This document shows, piece after piece, positions 1 through 9,366 of a DNA stretch of 64,000 bases. Position 1 is the stretch's first letter; each line of letters starts with the position of its first letter. A program made the translations under genes and the position numbers. The stretch comes from Scrofimicrobium canadense (GTDB lineage: Bacteria > Actinomycetota > Actinomycetes > Actinomycetales > Actinomycetaceae), in the NCBI RefSeq assembly GCF_009696615.1, contig NZ_VULO01000010.1, positions 1 through 64,000 of the forward strand. Reading direction: 5' to 3'. Below the pieces are notes generated by a model that was not told where the DNA came from, did not search any database, and was given only the letters and a program-made list of their open reading frames with translations.

Positions 1-99
1 GGATTCGGCTTCACCAACTTCAACAACTACAAAACCAGAGTCCTCCTCTACGCCGGCAAACCCCACTGGAAAACACTCGACTCAATCACCATCCCCTAA
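1..99 (+). CDS. ISL3-like transposase, C-terminal end only
   Basis: The first 33 codons, open from the left edge to a TAA, end in a Phe/Asn/Tyr-rich tail (GFGFTNFNNYKTRVLLYAG) resembling the C-terminus of actinobacterial ISL3-family transposases, which cut and rejoin insertion-sequence ends through a DDE domain. That domain lies outside the window. Codons end mostly in C, unlike neighbouring host genes, which fits acquired DNA. A terminal-repeat-like sequence follows 12 bases after the stop. Family assignment rests on a short tail and is moderately sure. Confidence 0.6.
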   Translation, partial: GFGFTNFNNYKTRVLLYAGKPHWKTLDSITIP

Positions 100-110
100 C
101 CCACACCCCA

Positions 111-127
111 CCAAAGTCCGAAGAGCC
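111..127. repeat. Probable right terminal inverted repeat of the ISL3-like element
   Basis: The sequence CCAAAGTCCGAAGAGCC reads GGCTCTTCGGACTTTGG on the other strand, the GGCTCTTC-type end typical of ISL3-family elements. It sits just after the transposase stop, where the right end is expected. The following eight bases, TATTATGC (128-135), would be one copy of the 8-bp target duplication this family makes. The left end is outside the window, so pairing cannot be checked. Confidence 0.5.
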
Positions 128-180
128 TATTATGCTAGCAGTGTCCCCGGCATTACTTCATGAAAGTCGTCAGCACGCAA

Positions 181-600
181 CTAAAACCGGCGTGCAATAA
201 TCGCGCCGTGAGGGCGCTTTCCCACATCTGCGCGGGTATGTGTTTCCATGATCTCAAATTGTGCGTTCTCGCATAGTCCGGCCAATGCTTCGATGGGCCA
301 GAACCAGGCTGGAGCAATAGCGTGGTCGAACAGTTGGATTTTTTCACCGTGAAAGAATCCAATCAGTAAGCTTCCTCCCGGACGTAATGCTCGTGCGAAC
401 TCATCTAGGACTGTAGGTATTTCAACCGGGTTCGTGTGAATTACCGAATACCAGCTCAAGATTCCTCCCAAAGCGCCATCTTCCACCGGTAGCGCACAAA
501 AGTCACCGACTTGAAAATGTACATGCGGAAAGTCAGTTTCTGCGGAATCGACGAATTCGGGAGCGAGTGCGCGGCCAGATATTTCTTTTGTCGTTTGCGA
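181..600 (-). pseudogene. Truncated SAM-dependent methyltransferase remnant
   Basis: Reading leftward from about 600, one frame encodes the middle and end of a class I methyltransferase: a GRALAPEFVDSA segment (the region after motif I), VGDFCALPVEDGALGGI (motif II) and LRPGGSLLIGFF (motif III region), ending in a normal stop. The glycine-rich SAM-binding loop that should precede this is absent. The frame upstream to about 700 encodes nothing recognisable before a stop. A GTG at 486 could start a 101-residue product, but that would lack the SAM site. The lost 5' end and the adjacent insertion sequence suggest a gene broken by rearrangement. Substrate unknown. Confidence 0.6.
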
Positions 601-923
601 TACGAACCAGTTGTTTCGTGGCAGGTTGATTAGACATCGCGTATGTAGCAGACATCTCGACAGAGAAAGATTCTCCCTGTATTGATTCTCTTTCTCCCAC
701 TAACGATGCCTCTTTTCTTACCGTTTCAGCTGCGCTGATAGTCAACGGATATAGTGATTTCTCATCCGTATTCGCATTCGATGGTGACTTACAAGATACT
801 ACTTCTGCACAGTATTACTGCATGATGTTGTGCTGTGGCACCACATGCCGATAGCCCGGTGCAGCATGATATTTCTGGTTCCTAGTAAAGTCATATGAGA
901 ACATTACGAAACAAAGGACCATC
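601..923. other. Region without a supportable gene
   Basis: The stretch between the methyltransferase remnant and the M3 peptidase has one 70-codon minus-strand frame (533-745), but its product is Arg/Ser-rich, matches nothing I know and overlaps the remnant in another frame. The last part must carry the promoter of the peptidase gene; I see no convincing promoter hexamers. No tRNA or structured RNA was recognised. Confidence 0.4.
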
Positions 924-2948
924 GTGCTCGATAGGACCAATCCCCTAGCTCACGCCTCATCTTTGCCCTATCAACTTCCCGACTTTGCGGCAATAGAAAT
1001 CCATCATCTTAAGCCCGCAATTCTCGAGGGTATGCGGATTCAGGTCGAGGAATGGCAGTCAATTTCTCATAGTTCAGAGTCTCCTACGGTTGAAAACACA
1101 GTTGTGGCGGTCGACGACTCTGGCGAGTTGTTCGACAGAGCGGTGCGTGTCTTCTATACCCTCGCATCTTCCTTGGGAGGTGATGAGTTGAATGCACTCC
1201 AAGAGGAATTGGCCCCCCTCTTATCTGCGCATACAGATGCGTTCATGCTTGATAGGGATATGTACGACAGGTATAAAACGCTCTCTGAGAGCACTGACCT
1301 GGATGATGAAACTAGGTGGCTGATCAGTGATACGGCCGCGGCTTTTGAACGCGCTGGCGTCAATCTTGCCGAGGCGGATAAGAAGCGACTCCGCAAACTC
1401 AACTCACGTATCGCTTCGACTGAAGCAAAAATTAGTTTGCGGATTTCCCACCAGCTCTCACACCTAGGTCTCACTGGTACTGACATCTCAGAGTTAGACG
1501 GTTTGCCTGCAGTTCTTGTAGAGGAAGCAAAGGCCGCTGGCCAGAAGCGTGGCGCCGCATGGTTTCTCCCGCTTGAGAATTACACTTCACAAGAAGCGCT
1601 AGCCTCATTGAAGGATCCTGAAACTCGTCAACGACTACTAGATATTGCTCTTTCCCGAGGAGTCGGTGCCGATCCAGCAACCCGAACATCTGACTTAATC
1701 CCCTCACTGGTCAAAGATCGTGCCGAGCGCGCCGCACTTCTTGGTTTTCCAAACCATGCCGAGTACGTCATGGCAGGGCAAACAGTACCCAACCAAGAGA
1801 CGGCTGTGGAGCTACTCACCACCATCGGGTTGGCAGCTAAAGCTGGGGTTAAGCGACTTGAAACACAAATGGTCGCCAAAACAGGTGCGGATGCCATTGG
1901 CCCCGCCCACTGGCCCTACTTCGAGGCTCAGGAACGCAAGAATTCTCTTGATTTCAATCCTGATTCTCTCCGAGATTATTTGCCTCTAAATCAAGTAATC
2001 AACGATGGGGTCTTCTTTGCCGCCAACAGACTCTATGGCGTCACTTTCACACCGCGAGCTGATCTGCGCGGTTGGCACGATGACGTCGCAGTGTGGGAGG
2101 TTCATGACCGTGAAAGAAGAGCCATAGGACTGTTTGTTGCCGATTTCTATACTCGTCCAGGAAAAGATGGTGGAGCGTGGATGACGACGCTGGTTCCAGC
2201 CTGTGGCAGGTCCGGAACGCGCCCAGTAGTAACTAACGACGCTAACTTTGCACGTCCGTCTGACGGTTCGGAAGTTCTCCTGTCCTGGGACAACGTTGAG
2301 ACATGCTTTCATGAGTTTGGGCATGCTCTCCACGGCCTGCTGACGAATACCTATTACCGTGAAACTGAAGGAACAGAGGTGCCCAGTGACTTTGTTGAGC
2401 TGCCAAGCCAACTGAACGAGATGTGGGCCTATCATCCCGAGGTGCTGTCGCGCATGGCACGTCATAAAGACACCGGACAGCCCCTACCTGCGCAAGTACT
2501 TACGCGTTTGGCTGCATCGAAAACAAAGTTTCAAGAATATGCCACTCTTGAGTTCGTTGAGTCAGCGCTTATTGACCAAGCGTGGCATTCTCTGCATGCC
2601 ACTCAATCCGTATCCGACATTGAGGTCTTTGAGGAAGAGGCTCTACAGGACAGCGGCGTCGCCCATCCATCAGTTCCACCGCGGTATCGGTCAGGTTATT
2701 TTGCGCACGCATTTACGGGAGGATACGACGCAGCCTACTATTCCTACCTGTGGTCTGAAACCATGGTGGCTGAACTTGAAGAGTGGTTACGGGATCAACC
2801 ACATGGAGGTCTCTCCCCTGTTGCAGGCGATATTTTACGCAATGAGCTACTCTGTCGGGGAAACTCACGCCCACCGATGGAGTCCTTCAGGGCGATTCTT
2901 GGGCACGATCCTGAACCGGATGCAATAATTCGACGTAGGGGTTTATAG
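924..2948 (+). CDS. dcp: M3 family zinc metallopeptidase (peptidyl-dipeptidase Dcp-like)
   Basis: Cytoplasmic oligopeptidase of the thimet/Dcp family, which cuts short peptides, probably releasing C-terminal dipeptides. The 674-residue length suits the family. The zinc motif HEFGH is at residues 463-467 within ETCFHEFGHALHG, and the third ligand Glu lies in the downstream VELPSQLNEMW block (about residue 492). No signal peptide. The start is GTG, preceded by AAAGGA about seven bases upstream. It stands alone on the plus strand. Dcp versus oligopeptidase A specificity cannot be decided from sequence. Confidence 0.9.
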   Translation: MLDRTNPLAHASSLPYQLPDFAAIEIHHLKPAILEGMRIQVEEWQSISHSSESPTVENTVVAVDDSGELFDRAVRVFYTLASSLGGDELNALQEELAPLLSAHTDAFMLDRDMYDRYKTLSESTDLDDETRWLISDTAAAFERAGVNLAEADKKRLRKLNSRIASTEAKISLRISHQLSHLGLTGTDISELDGLPAVLVEEAKAAGQKRGAAWFLPLENYTSQEALASLKDPETRQRLLDIALSRGVGADPATRTSDLIPSLVKDRAERAALLGFPNHAEYVMAGQTVPNQETAVELLTTIGLAAKAGVKRLETQMVAKTGADAIGPAHWPYFEAQERKNSLDFNPDSLRDYLPLNQVINDGVFFAANRLYGVTFTPRADLRGWHDDVAVWEVHDRERRAIGLFVADFYTRPGKDGGAWMTTLVPACGRSGTRPVVTNDANFARPSDGSEVLLSWDNVETCFHEFGHALHGLLTNTYYRETEGTEVPSDFVELPSQLNEMWAYHPEVLSRMARHKDTGQPLPAQVLTRLAASKTKFQEYATLEFVESALIDQAWHSLHATQSVSDIEVFEEEALQDSGVAHPSVPPRYRSGYFAHAFTGGYDAAYYSYLWSETMVAELEEWLRDQPHGGLSPVAGDILRNELLCRGNSRPPMESFRAILGHDPEPDAIIRRRGL

Positions 2949-3148
2949 CGACTGTAGCTTTCCACTTCAGAATTCGGAGGCCACACAAATGCAATGAAGA
3001 ACGCTGTGCCGGACGGATCGTTCACACTTGTCAGACCGTAACTGTGGGTGAGTACTCTATCGCGATGAGATTGGGGACATATTCGCTTAAGTGTTTATAA
3101 GGTAGCCTTGTCCGGTCAGAATTTCTCTATTACCACCAAGGAGTGTTT

Positions 3149-3638
3149 ATGATTCAAACACGTCAAAGGTCCCGCTATTACCAGGGCAGCAATAGTCTTC
3201 ATTTCGGCAATACTGCTCACGGTAATGCTGGCGGCATGCGCTTCTGGTGGCAGTGAAACACAAACCTCATATTCGCTGACACAAAATGGAACGGAATCTA
3301 CCATAATCTTCTATGCAACGGGAGATAAGGTAACAAAGCAAGCGGTAGAAAACACCATCGACTATGAAGGTTCCGGCCTGGCTGACAAAGAGACTGCTGA
3401 ATCGACACTAGGGCCGCTTGTAGGCCAGTTCCAAGGCATTGAAGGCGTAGAGCACTCAATCGAATATGGGGACACCACCGCAGTCGAAACTATGACCGTC
3501 GACTATTCAGTGGCGAACCTACAAGAAGTCGCCGAGCTACTGGGTTCAAGTTACTCCGATACTGACAATGCGTCTGCAGTAAGTTTGAAGAAGAGCGTCG
3601 AACTCCTTGAAAAATCAGGATATACCAAGGTCAAGTAA
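3149..3638 (+). CDS. YehR-like (DUF1307) lipoprotein with apparent frameshift after the start codon
   Basis: Small lipoprotein of the YehR/DUF1307 family, role unknown. The main frame (about 3153-3638) encodes a perfect lipoprotein signal: basic start, hydrophobic stretch AIVFISAILLTVML, lipobox LAAC, then the mature domain containing GDKVTKQAVEN and KKSVELLEKSGYTKVK. The only start with a good ribosome site (AAGGAG, ATG at 3149) is one base out of frame with it; removing base 3152 would join them. An ATG at 3225 is in frame but lies inside the signal peptide and has no ribosome site. So this is a recently broken gene, a sequencing error, or a gene with an unusual start. Confidence 0.7.
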
Positions 3639-3657
3639 GACTTTTCATAGCATTTGT

Positions 3658-3695
3658 AAATGGCTACACTTCTCATTCGGAGTGTAGCCATTTTT
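3658..3695 (+). terminator. Rho-independent terminator after the YehR-like gene
   Basis: A 13-base stem AAATGGCTACACT / AGTGTAGCCATTT with a ten-base loop is followed by a T-run, starting 20 bases after the lipoprotein stop. A canonical intrinsic terminator. Confidence 0.9.
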
Positions 3696-3811
3696 GGTTT
3701 TTGCAGCCCACTTGCGACAGTTCACATTGATACGGACGCATCCGGCTGAATTAGTTACGCTGATGACAGCAGCAGATATGAGCCCTAGTCCACCGTCAGG
3801 AGTTATCTATC

Positions 3812-4732
3812 ATGACATTTCAGCCGAATTCTGATATCTCTGGGAATCGAGTCCGACGTGCAGGAAGTGGACACGCTGTACGTAATGGTGGTATTGCTTT
3901 GGGTGGTGTCGGCGGCTTGGGAGTCATCCTTGTGCTACTTTTCAACGCTTTCACAGGCAGCAGTCTAGACATGGAAAGCCTAGGTATTACTGGAGACCAA
4001 CAGGCACAGTATCAACCAGCTGGTGCAGAAGAAACGCTAGGAGAATGTCTCACAGGAGCTGATGCAAATGAAAAAATAGAATGCCGCATGCAAGGAACAG
4101 CGTTATCCCTCGATCAGTATTGGGGACAAGAACTACCTCAGCAAGCAGGCATCGCATATGAGTTACCTGACTTCTTGTTATTTGAGGGTCGTGTCTCAAC
4201 TGGGTGCGGCACTGCCGGTTCTGAAGTCGGACCGTTCTACTGCCCTCCAGATGCCACCGTATATATTGACACCTCTTTCTTCTCAGAGCTCACTTCTCGC
4301 TACGGTGCAGACCAAGGTCCATTAGCTGAGCTATACGTAGTGGCACACGAATTCGGCCATCATATTCAGAATCAACTAGGTACGTTTGCTCAAGCTGACC
4401 GCATCAAAACCGGCCCCTACTCCGATCAGGTTCGGATAGAACTTCAAGCCGACTGCTACGCCGGAATGTGGGTTAAGGGCGCTAGTGAGACTCGTGATGC
4501 GCAAGGAATCAGCTACCTCATGAAGCCTTCTCAAACCGACATTGCTTCTGCACTATCAGCGGCTGCAGCCGTTGGTGACGATCACATACAAGAGACTTTC
4601 ACTGGTGAGGTTCAGCCTCATAATTGGACACATGGCTCGTCCGAACAGCGTCAACGCTGGTTTACGACAGGACTCACACAAGGATCACTATCATCGTGCG
4701 ATACTTTTTCCGTAGCAGATGAGAATCTTTAG
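3812..4732 (+). CDS. YpfJ-like neutral zinc metallopeptidase, membrane-anchored
   Basis: Predicted zinc metallopeptidase of the PF04228 (YpfJ) family, physiological substrate unknown. A Gly-rich hydrophobic segment at about residues 28-48 is probably a membrane anchor with the catalytic domain outside. The zinc motif HEFGH is at 179-183 in VVAHEFGHHIQNQLG, and a later ELQADCYAGMW block supplies the third ligand. The 306-residue length is normal. ATG is preceded by CAGGAG. The stop lies two bases from the end of the convergent HNH gene with no room for a separate terminator. Confidence 0.9.
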   Translation: MTFQPNSDISGNRVRRAGSGHAVRNGGIALGGVGGLGVILVLLFNAFTGSSLDMESLGITGDQQAQYQPAGAEETLGECLTGADANEKIECRMQGTALSLDQYWGQELPQQAGIAYELPDFLLFEGRVSTGCGTAGSEVGPFYCPPDATVYIDTSFFSELTSRYGADQGPLAELYVVAHEFGHHIQNQLGTFAQADRIKTGPYSDQVRIELQADCYAGMWVKGASETRDAQGISYLMKPSQTDIASALSAAAAVGDDHIQETFTGEVQPHNWTHGSSEQRQRWFTTGLTQGSLSSCDTFSVADENL

Positions 4733-4733
4733 C

Positions 4734-5129
4734 CTATCGTTTCTCTATCATCGCCGCCGCTAGAGCCAAGGTTGCGTCTTCCAAGTCGGAAGAATCACGC
4801 ACACTCCCGATAATCATCACCCAGCGCTCAAGAAACCGTTTTTCGTCAAGGCGTTTACGACGCATCCAACTAGTGACTTCAGCATTGCACTTAGAGGCAT
4901 TACACGATCGGCAAGCAGGCACAACATTCTCCACGGTGTATCGTCCACCACGTGAAATTGCGTGTACACAGTCTTTTTGAAGCTCCGCGTACTGACCTCC
5001 ACAATAGGCGCAGGCATGGTTCCAGGCAGCGAGCAACCACCTCCACTGTTGGGCTGAGAGATCGTTGTTCGCGGCCTTAACGCGGCGGGCTCGACGCCGA
5101 CTTGCCAGCAAATGCCTTCGGGAAACCAT
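4734..5129 (-). CDS. HNH endonuclease domain protein
   Basis: Small HNH nuclease-fold protein of 131 residues: paired cysteines C40/C43 (CAYC), the His region DCVHAISRGG (H56), Asn68 in YTVENVV and a second pair C73/C76 (CRSC) give the zinc-stabilised beta-beta-alpha metal fold. The N-terminus is very basic, as expected for DNA contact. Target and role unknown; such single-domain HNH proteins are common host genes as well as mobile-element cargo. The start has no ribosome site but is preceded by TAGGCT six bases upstream, indicating a leaderless message. Confidence 0.8.
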   Translation of the reverse strand: MVSRRHLLASRRRARRVKAANNDLSAQQWRWLLAAWNHACAYCGGQYAELQKDCVHAISRGGRYTVENVVPACRSCNASKCNAEVTSWMRRKRLDEKRFLERWVMIIGSVRDSSDLEDATLALAAAMIEKR

Positions 5130-5192
5130 AGCTAAAGCCTAAGTAGCATGTGCTGTCGAGTCTCCCCACCGCGCCGAGATAGGCAGATATTT

Positions 5193-5239
5193 GGCTCGGG
5201 TGTACGGCTCCACTCAGCGTGCAGCCATACACCCGAGCC
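5193..5239. other. Long hairpin between acnA and the HNH gene
   Basis: A perfect 17-base inverted repeat GGCTCGGGTGTACGGCT / AGCCATACACCCGAGCC with a 13-base loop lies 12 bases past the aconitase stop. It probably ends acnA transcription, but no T-run follows on either strand, so it is not canonical and may instead protect the mRNA 3' end. Confidence 0.6.
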
Positions 5240-5250
5240 AGTCAGCTGTC

Positions 5251-8079
5251 CTACCCCTTGTTAGCCACTTCTTCTTTCGCTTTGAGCTGTCGCAGCACAT
5301 ACTGCAAGATCCCGCCGTTGCGGTAGTAGTCTGCCTCAGCTGGGGTATCAATACGAAGGCGAGCGTCAAACTCAACAACCGCACCATCGTCCTTGGTCGC
5401 CCTGACATGAACCGTCTTCGGGGTATGTCCCTCATTGAGCTCGGTGACACCCGTAATGGAGAAAACCTCAGAGCCATCAAGTCCAAGACTGTCTCGCGTT
5501 TCACCAGCGGGGAATTCTAAGGGAAGAACCCCCATACCAATCAGGTTGGACCGGTGGATTCGCTCAAAGGACTCAGCTATCACGGCCTTGACGCCGAGAA
5601 GAGAGACACCTTTCGCGGCCCAGTCGCGCGAAGAGCCAGACCCATATTCTTTGCCGCCCAACACTACGAGAGGAATGCCCGCCTCTTGATAGTGTGTCGC
5701 AGCATCATATACTGACGCCTGCGGAGCCCCTGGACGTGTGTAATCCTTAGTGAAACCCCCTTCAACACCCGGAAGCATTTCGTTCCGAATCCGAATGTTT
5801 GCAAAGGTCCCACGAATCATCACCTCATGATTACCGCGACGCGAACCATAGGAATTGAAGTCGCGACGTTCAACACCGTGAGCCTCCAAATATTGCCCAG
5901 CAGGAGAATCTGCTCGAAAGGCACCGGCTGGAGAGATATGGTCCGTTGTCACAGAGTCGCCCAACTTGAGGAGTACTCTCGCACCAGATACGTCTTCTAC
6001 TGGAGCGGGAACGGCTGGCATTCCATCGAAGTAGGGAGGACGCCGCACATATGTTGAGTCTTCTTCCCACGCAAAAGTGTCACCTGTAGGAATCTCGAGT
6101 GCTCGCCAACGCTCATCTCCGCGGAATACATCCTGATAATCCTCGACGAATACATCCCGAGTAACGGTATCGTCAATGACCTGTTGTACTTCGTCAGGGT
6201 CTGGCCAAATGTCCCGAAGATACACATCCTTACCAAAAGGATCTTGGCCCAGTGGTTCTGACTCAAAATCGAAATCCATTGTTCCGGCAAGTGCATAGGC
6301 CACTACGAGTGGAGGTGAAGCCAAATAGTTCATCTTCACATCAGGGTTGATACGTCCTTCGAAGTTACGGTTGCCTGAAAGGACAGAGACAACCGATAGA
6401 TCGTGTTCGTTGACTGCCTTCGAGACTTCGGCAGGAAGCGGTCCCGAGTTACCGATACATGTTGCACAACCGTACCCAACCAAGTAGAAACCTAGAGCTT
6501 CCATGTCCGGCCACAGCCCCGCTTTGTCAATGTATCCAGTCACCACTTGTGATCCGGGAGCAATCGACGTCTTGACCCAAGGCTTTGCCTTCAGGCCGTA
6601 TGCATTGGCGTTGCGCGCCAACAGAGCCGCCGCCAACATCACTGATGGATTTGAGGTGTTAGTACACGAAGTGATCGAGGCAATAACGACCTTGCCATGG
6701 TCCAATTCGGTTTCGGTACCATCGTCCAACGTCACAGGAACATACTTGTGGGGACGATTGTCAGACTCTCCGAAATCTGCTGGCGCCGAACCATCGGAAT
6801 CTGAAAGATCATCAGGATCAATCGGATCTGACGCTGGGAAGGTCGAAGCTAGAGCCTCATCCAGTTCTGTCTTATCGATTGGGCGTTCACCATCGACGTA
6901 GTCATCGAGAACAAAGCGGAATGTGTCTTTTGCTTCGGTGAGCTCAATGCGATCCTGAGGGCGCTTTGGACCTGCGATCGAGGGAACTACCGTAGAGAGA
7001 TCCAACTCCAAATACTCGGAATACTGTGCTTCCTGTGAGGGATCGTGCCACAGTCCTTGATCTTTGGCATAAGCCTCAACCAAGGCAATTTGCTCATCGG
7101 AGCGTCCCGTGAGGCGCAAGTAATCCAACGTCACCTGATCAATAGGAAAAATTGCTGCTGTTGAGCCAAACTCGGGTGACATGTTACCTATGGTCGCGCG
7201 GTTAGCCAACGGGACCTGCGCAACGCCCTCACCGATAAACTCCACAAACTTGCCCACAACACCATGTTCACGCAACATTTGAGTAATCGTCAATACAACA
7301 TCTGTTGCTGTTGCGCCCGCTGGTATTGAGCCTGTAAGGCGGAATCCAACAACGCGCGGAATCAGCATGGAGATGGGTTGGCCAAGCATCGCTGCTTCAG
7401 CTTCAATACCGCCAACGCCCCACCCTAAAACGCCAAGCCCATTGACCATGGTTGTGTGGGAGTCCGTACCCACACAAGTATCGGGGTAGGCCTGAGTAAC
7501 CCCATTTACGTCACGAGTAAAGACCGTGCGCGCCAAATACTCGAGGTTGACTTGGTGAACAATGCCAGTGCCCGGTGGGACAACCTTGAAACTGTCAAAA
7601 GCAGTCTGGCCCCAGCGAAGGAACTGGTAGCGTTCACCATTACGCTCATATTCGCGTTCGACGTTCTTCTCCGGAGCGTCCCGTCGTCCAAACACATCAA
7701 TCTGTACCGAGTGGTCAATAACCAGCTCTGCGGGCACTTGAGGGTTGATCGAGGAAGGATCTCCTCCCATTTCCTTGAAAGCCTCGCGCATAACAGCTAA
7801 ATCAACGACACAAGGGACGCCAGTGAAATCCTGCATCACCACCCGTGCTGGGGTGAACTGGATTTCAACGTTAGGCTCAGCTGAGGGATCCCATTGAGCT
7901 AGGGCACGCACATGGTCAGCAGTGATATTTTCGCCGTCTTCATTGCGTAGAAGATTTTCTGCCAACACTTTTAAGGAATACGGCAATGATTCCAATCCAG
8001 GAACCGCCGAAAGCCTATAGATTTCGTATTCCTTACCTTCAACGTTGAGGGTGCCACGCGATTTGAGACTATCCGCCAC
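5251..8079 (-). CDS. acnA: Aconitate hydratase A
   Basis: TCA-cycle enzyme converting citrate to isocitrate through cis-aconitate with a 4Fe-4S cluster. Cluster cysteines are visible at C472 ([11 protein letters not shown]) and C538/C541 ([13 protein letters not shown]). The C-terminal swivel domain carries [17 protein letters not shown]. The 942-residue length is slightly above the usual 890-930 because of an acidic insert at about 405-440 ([20 protein letters not shown]). The GTG start is preceded by AGGAG at good spacing. Monocistronic by layout; its apo-form may bind RNA in iron shortage as known for the family. Confidence 0.97.
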   Translation of the reverse strand: MADSLKSRGTLNVEGKEYEIYRLSAVPGLESLPYSLKVLAENLLRNEDGENITADHVRALAQWDPSAEPNVEIQFTPARVVMQDFTGVPCVVDLAVMREAFKEMGGDPSSINPQVPAELVIDHSVQIDVFGRRDAPEKNVEREYERNGERYQFLRWGQTAFDSFKVVPPGTGIVHQVNLEYLARTVFTRDVNGVTQAYPDTCVGTDSHTTMVNGLGVLGWGVGGIEAEAAMLGQPISMLIPRVVGFRLTGSIPAGATATDVVLTITQMLREHGVVGKFVEFIGEGVAQVPLANRATIGNMSPEFGSTAAIFPIDQVTLDYLRLTGRSDEQIALVEAYAKDQGLWHDPSQEAQYSEYLELDLSTVVPSIAGPKRPQDRIELTEAKDTFRFVLDDYVDGERPIDKTELDEALASTFPASDPIDPDDLSDSDGSAPADFGESDNRPHKYVPVTLDDGTETELDHGKVVIASITSCTNTSNPSVMLAAALLARNANAYGLKAKPWVKTSIAPGSQVVTGYIDKAGLWPDMEALGFYLVGYGCATCIGNSGPLPAEVSKAVNEHDLSVVSVLSGNRNFEGRINPDVKMNYLASPPLVVAYALAGTMDFDFESEPLGQDPFGKDVYLRDIWPDPDEVQQVIDDTVTRDVFVEDYQDVFRGDERWRALEIPTGDTFAWEEDSTYVRRPPYFDGMPAVPAPVEDVSGARVLLKLGDSVTTDHISPAGAFRADSPAGQYLEAHGVERRDFNSYGSRRGNHEVMIRGTFANIRIRNEMLPGVEGGFTKDYTRPGAPQASVYDAATHYQEAGIPLVVLGGKEYGSGSSRDWAAKGVSLLGVKAVIAESFERIHRSNLIGMGVLPLEFPAGETRDSLGLDGSEVFSITGVTELNEGHTPKTVHVRATKDDGAVVEFDARLRIDTPAEADYYRNGGILQYVLRQLKAKEEVANKG

Positions 8080-8120
8080 TACTCACTCCTAAAGTTCTGT
8101 TCGTCCCTGAGCTTAGCGCT

Positions 8121-9344
8121 CTATCGCCGCAGCGTCGCCACAATTTCGAAGTGATGAGTGCCAGGAAATAGATCAAAGGCTTCAATGTTCGCGACAAAAA
8201 ATCCCTGGGCACGGAGATTTTCCATATCCCGCGCGGCAGACGCAGGATCACATGCGATCAAAGTCACTTGTTTTACACCAGTTTCACCGATCGCCGAAGT
8301 GACATTTTTTCCAGCTCCAGAACGGGGCGGATCGAGGATTATCGAACGGGGGATGTTTCCTAACTCGAGTATGAGATCTTTGATTGCATCCCCATCGACT
8401 GTTCCTACAAAGAAATCAATACCTCTCAAAGTACCGCAGTTAGACGCTGCATCTGCGACAGCTTGTTCGCTGCCCTCTATGGAAAGCACCCGACCTGATG
8501 GGGCAACTGCCGCAGCTAAGAAATAAGTAAAAAGTCCAGCCCCTGAATAGAGCTCAATAACATTGTCTCCTGGTTTCAGTTCACTTTGTGTCAAAACAGC
8601 ATCAACAAGAGTGGCTGGTGCCTGAGGATGCACTTGCCAAAAACCTCTGGCATCTACTTCGAATTGATATTTGCCAACGCTCCATTGGACGCGCGAAGAG
8701 GCTTCATCTCCTTCTAGATTCCAGATGGTGTTTTCTCCAACCACAAGGGGTTCCCCTCCTGTGGGGGCAACAAGCATGACTTCGCTGTCCCCCTGCAAAC
8801 GTTTATGCCATTGAGGGGACATAAACACATCAGCGAATACGGGGACGAGCAAAGGATACGAATCGACAGGAAGGAGCGTATCAGATCGGTATTTCCGCAC
8901 CGCCAGTCGCCCATCAGGCATGACTGCGAACCGTGCTCGAGTACGCCGGCCCCATTCTCTCTCTGCTAGTAGTTCGTCTCCTGGTAGCGCGGTGACTTTC
9001 GGTGCACCAAGAGCGAGGATTTGTTCTTCGAGTTCTCGGCTACCGACTCTGCGTATTTGGTCGAGGAGAACGCGGGTTTTCCATTCGCGGCCCGCGGCGA
9101 CGGTGATGTGAGAAAGGTCTGCTCCCGGAAGAGTGTTATCAGCGATGCGGTCAGGCGAGGCATTTATTACATCAACGACTTCTGCCCACCGCAACCTCGT
9201 TTGTCGCGACGTGATCTTGGCAACCACCTTTTCCCCGGGCGCACCTCCTCTCACGAAGTAAATCTGCCCGTCATCGCCATATGCGATACATGCACCTCCG
9301 TGCGCCGGGTTCCCCAAGGTTAGTTCTATGAGTTCATGTGGCAT
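8121..9344 (-). CDS. TRAM-domain class I RNA methyltransferase (TrmA/RlmC/RlmD family)
   Basis: SAM-dependent uridine-C5 methyltransferase of the RumA/TrmA type, acting on rRNA or tRNA; the target base cannot be told. An N-terminal TRAM-like region (VRGGAPGEKVVAKI) is followed by the methyltransferase domain with ELYSGAGLFTYFLA, ILDPPRSGAGKN and the catalytic-Cys block ACDPASAARD. The frame extends 38 codons further upstream, but MPHELIELTL at 9344 is the natural start, and it avoids overlapping ceoB. A TACCAT hexamer six bases upstream fits leaderless transcription. Rv2689c is the equivalent neighbour in Mycobacterium. Confidence 0.88.
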   Translation of the reverse strand: MPHELIELTLGNPAHGGACIAYGDDGQIYFVRGGAPGEKVVAKITSRQTRLRWAEVVDVINASPDRIADNTLPGADLSHITVAAGREWKTRVLLDQIRRVGSRELEEQILALGAPKVTALPGDELLAEREWGRRTRARFAVMPDGRLAVRKYRSDTLLPVDSYPLLVPVFADVFMSPQWHKRLQGDSEVMLVAPTGGEPLVVGENTIWNLEGDEASSRVQWSVGKYQFEVDARGFWQVHPQAPATLVDAVLTQSELKPGDNVIELYSGAGLFTYFLAAAVAPSGRVLSIEGSEQAVADAASNCGTLRGIDFFVGTVDGDAIKDLILELGNIPRSIILDPPRSGAGKNVTSAIGETGVKQVTLIACDPASAARDMENLRAQGFFVANIEAFDLFPGTHHFEIVATLRR

Positions 9345-9350
9345 AAGGCA

Positions 9351-9360
9351 ATGGTAGTTT
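9351..9360. promoter_or_regulatory. Overlapping divergent -10 elements for two leaderless genes
   Basis: Only 22 bases separate the divergent starts of the methyltransferase and ceoB. Within them, TACCAT (9351-9356, minus) lies six bases before ATG, and TAGTTT (9355-9360, plus) lies six bases before GTG. Both match TANNNT at leaderless spacing, and neither gene has a Shine-Dalgarno sequence. Confidence 0.55.
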
Positions 9361-9366
9361 GGCTGT

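Noticed and set aside
533-745. A 70-codon minus-strand frame beside the methyltransferase remnant
   Set aside because: Low-complexity Ser/Arg-rich product, overlaps the recognisable remnant in another frame, no ribosome site and no known family.
5193-5239. Calling the long hairpin after acnA a canonical rho-independent terminator
   Set aside because: The stem is excellent, but neither strand has a T-run after it, so it is listed only as a hairpin.
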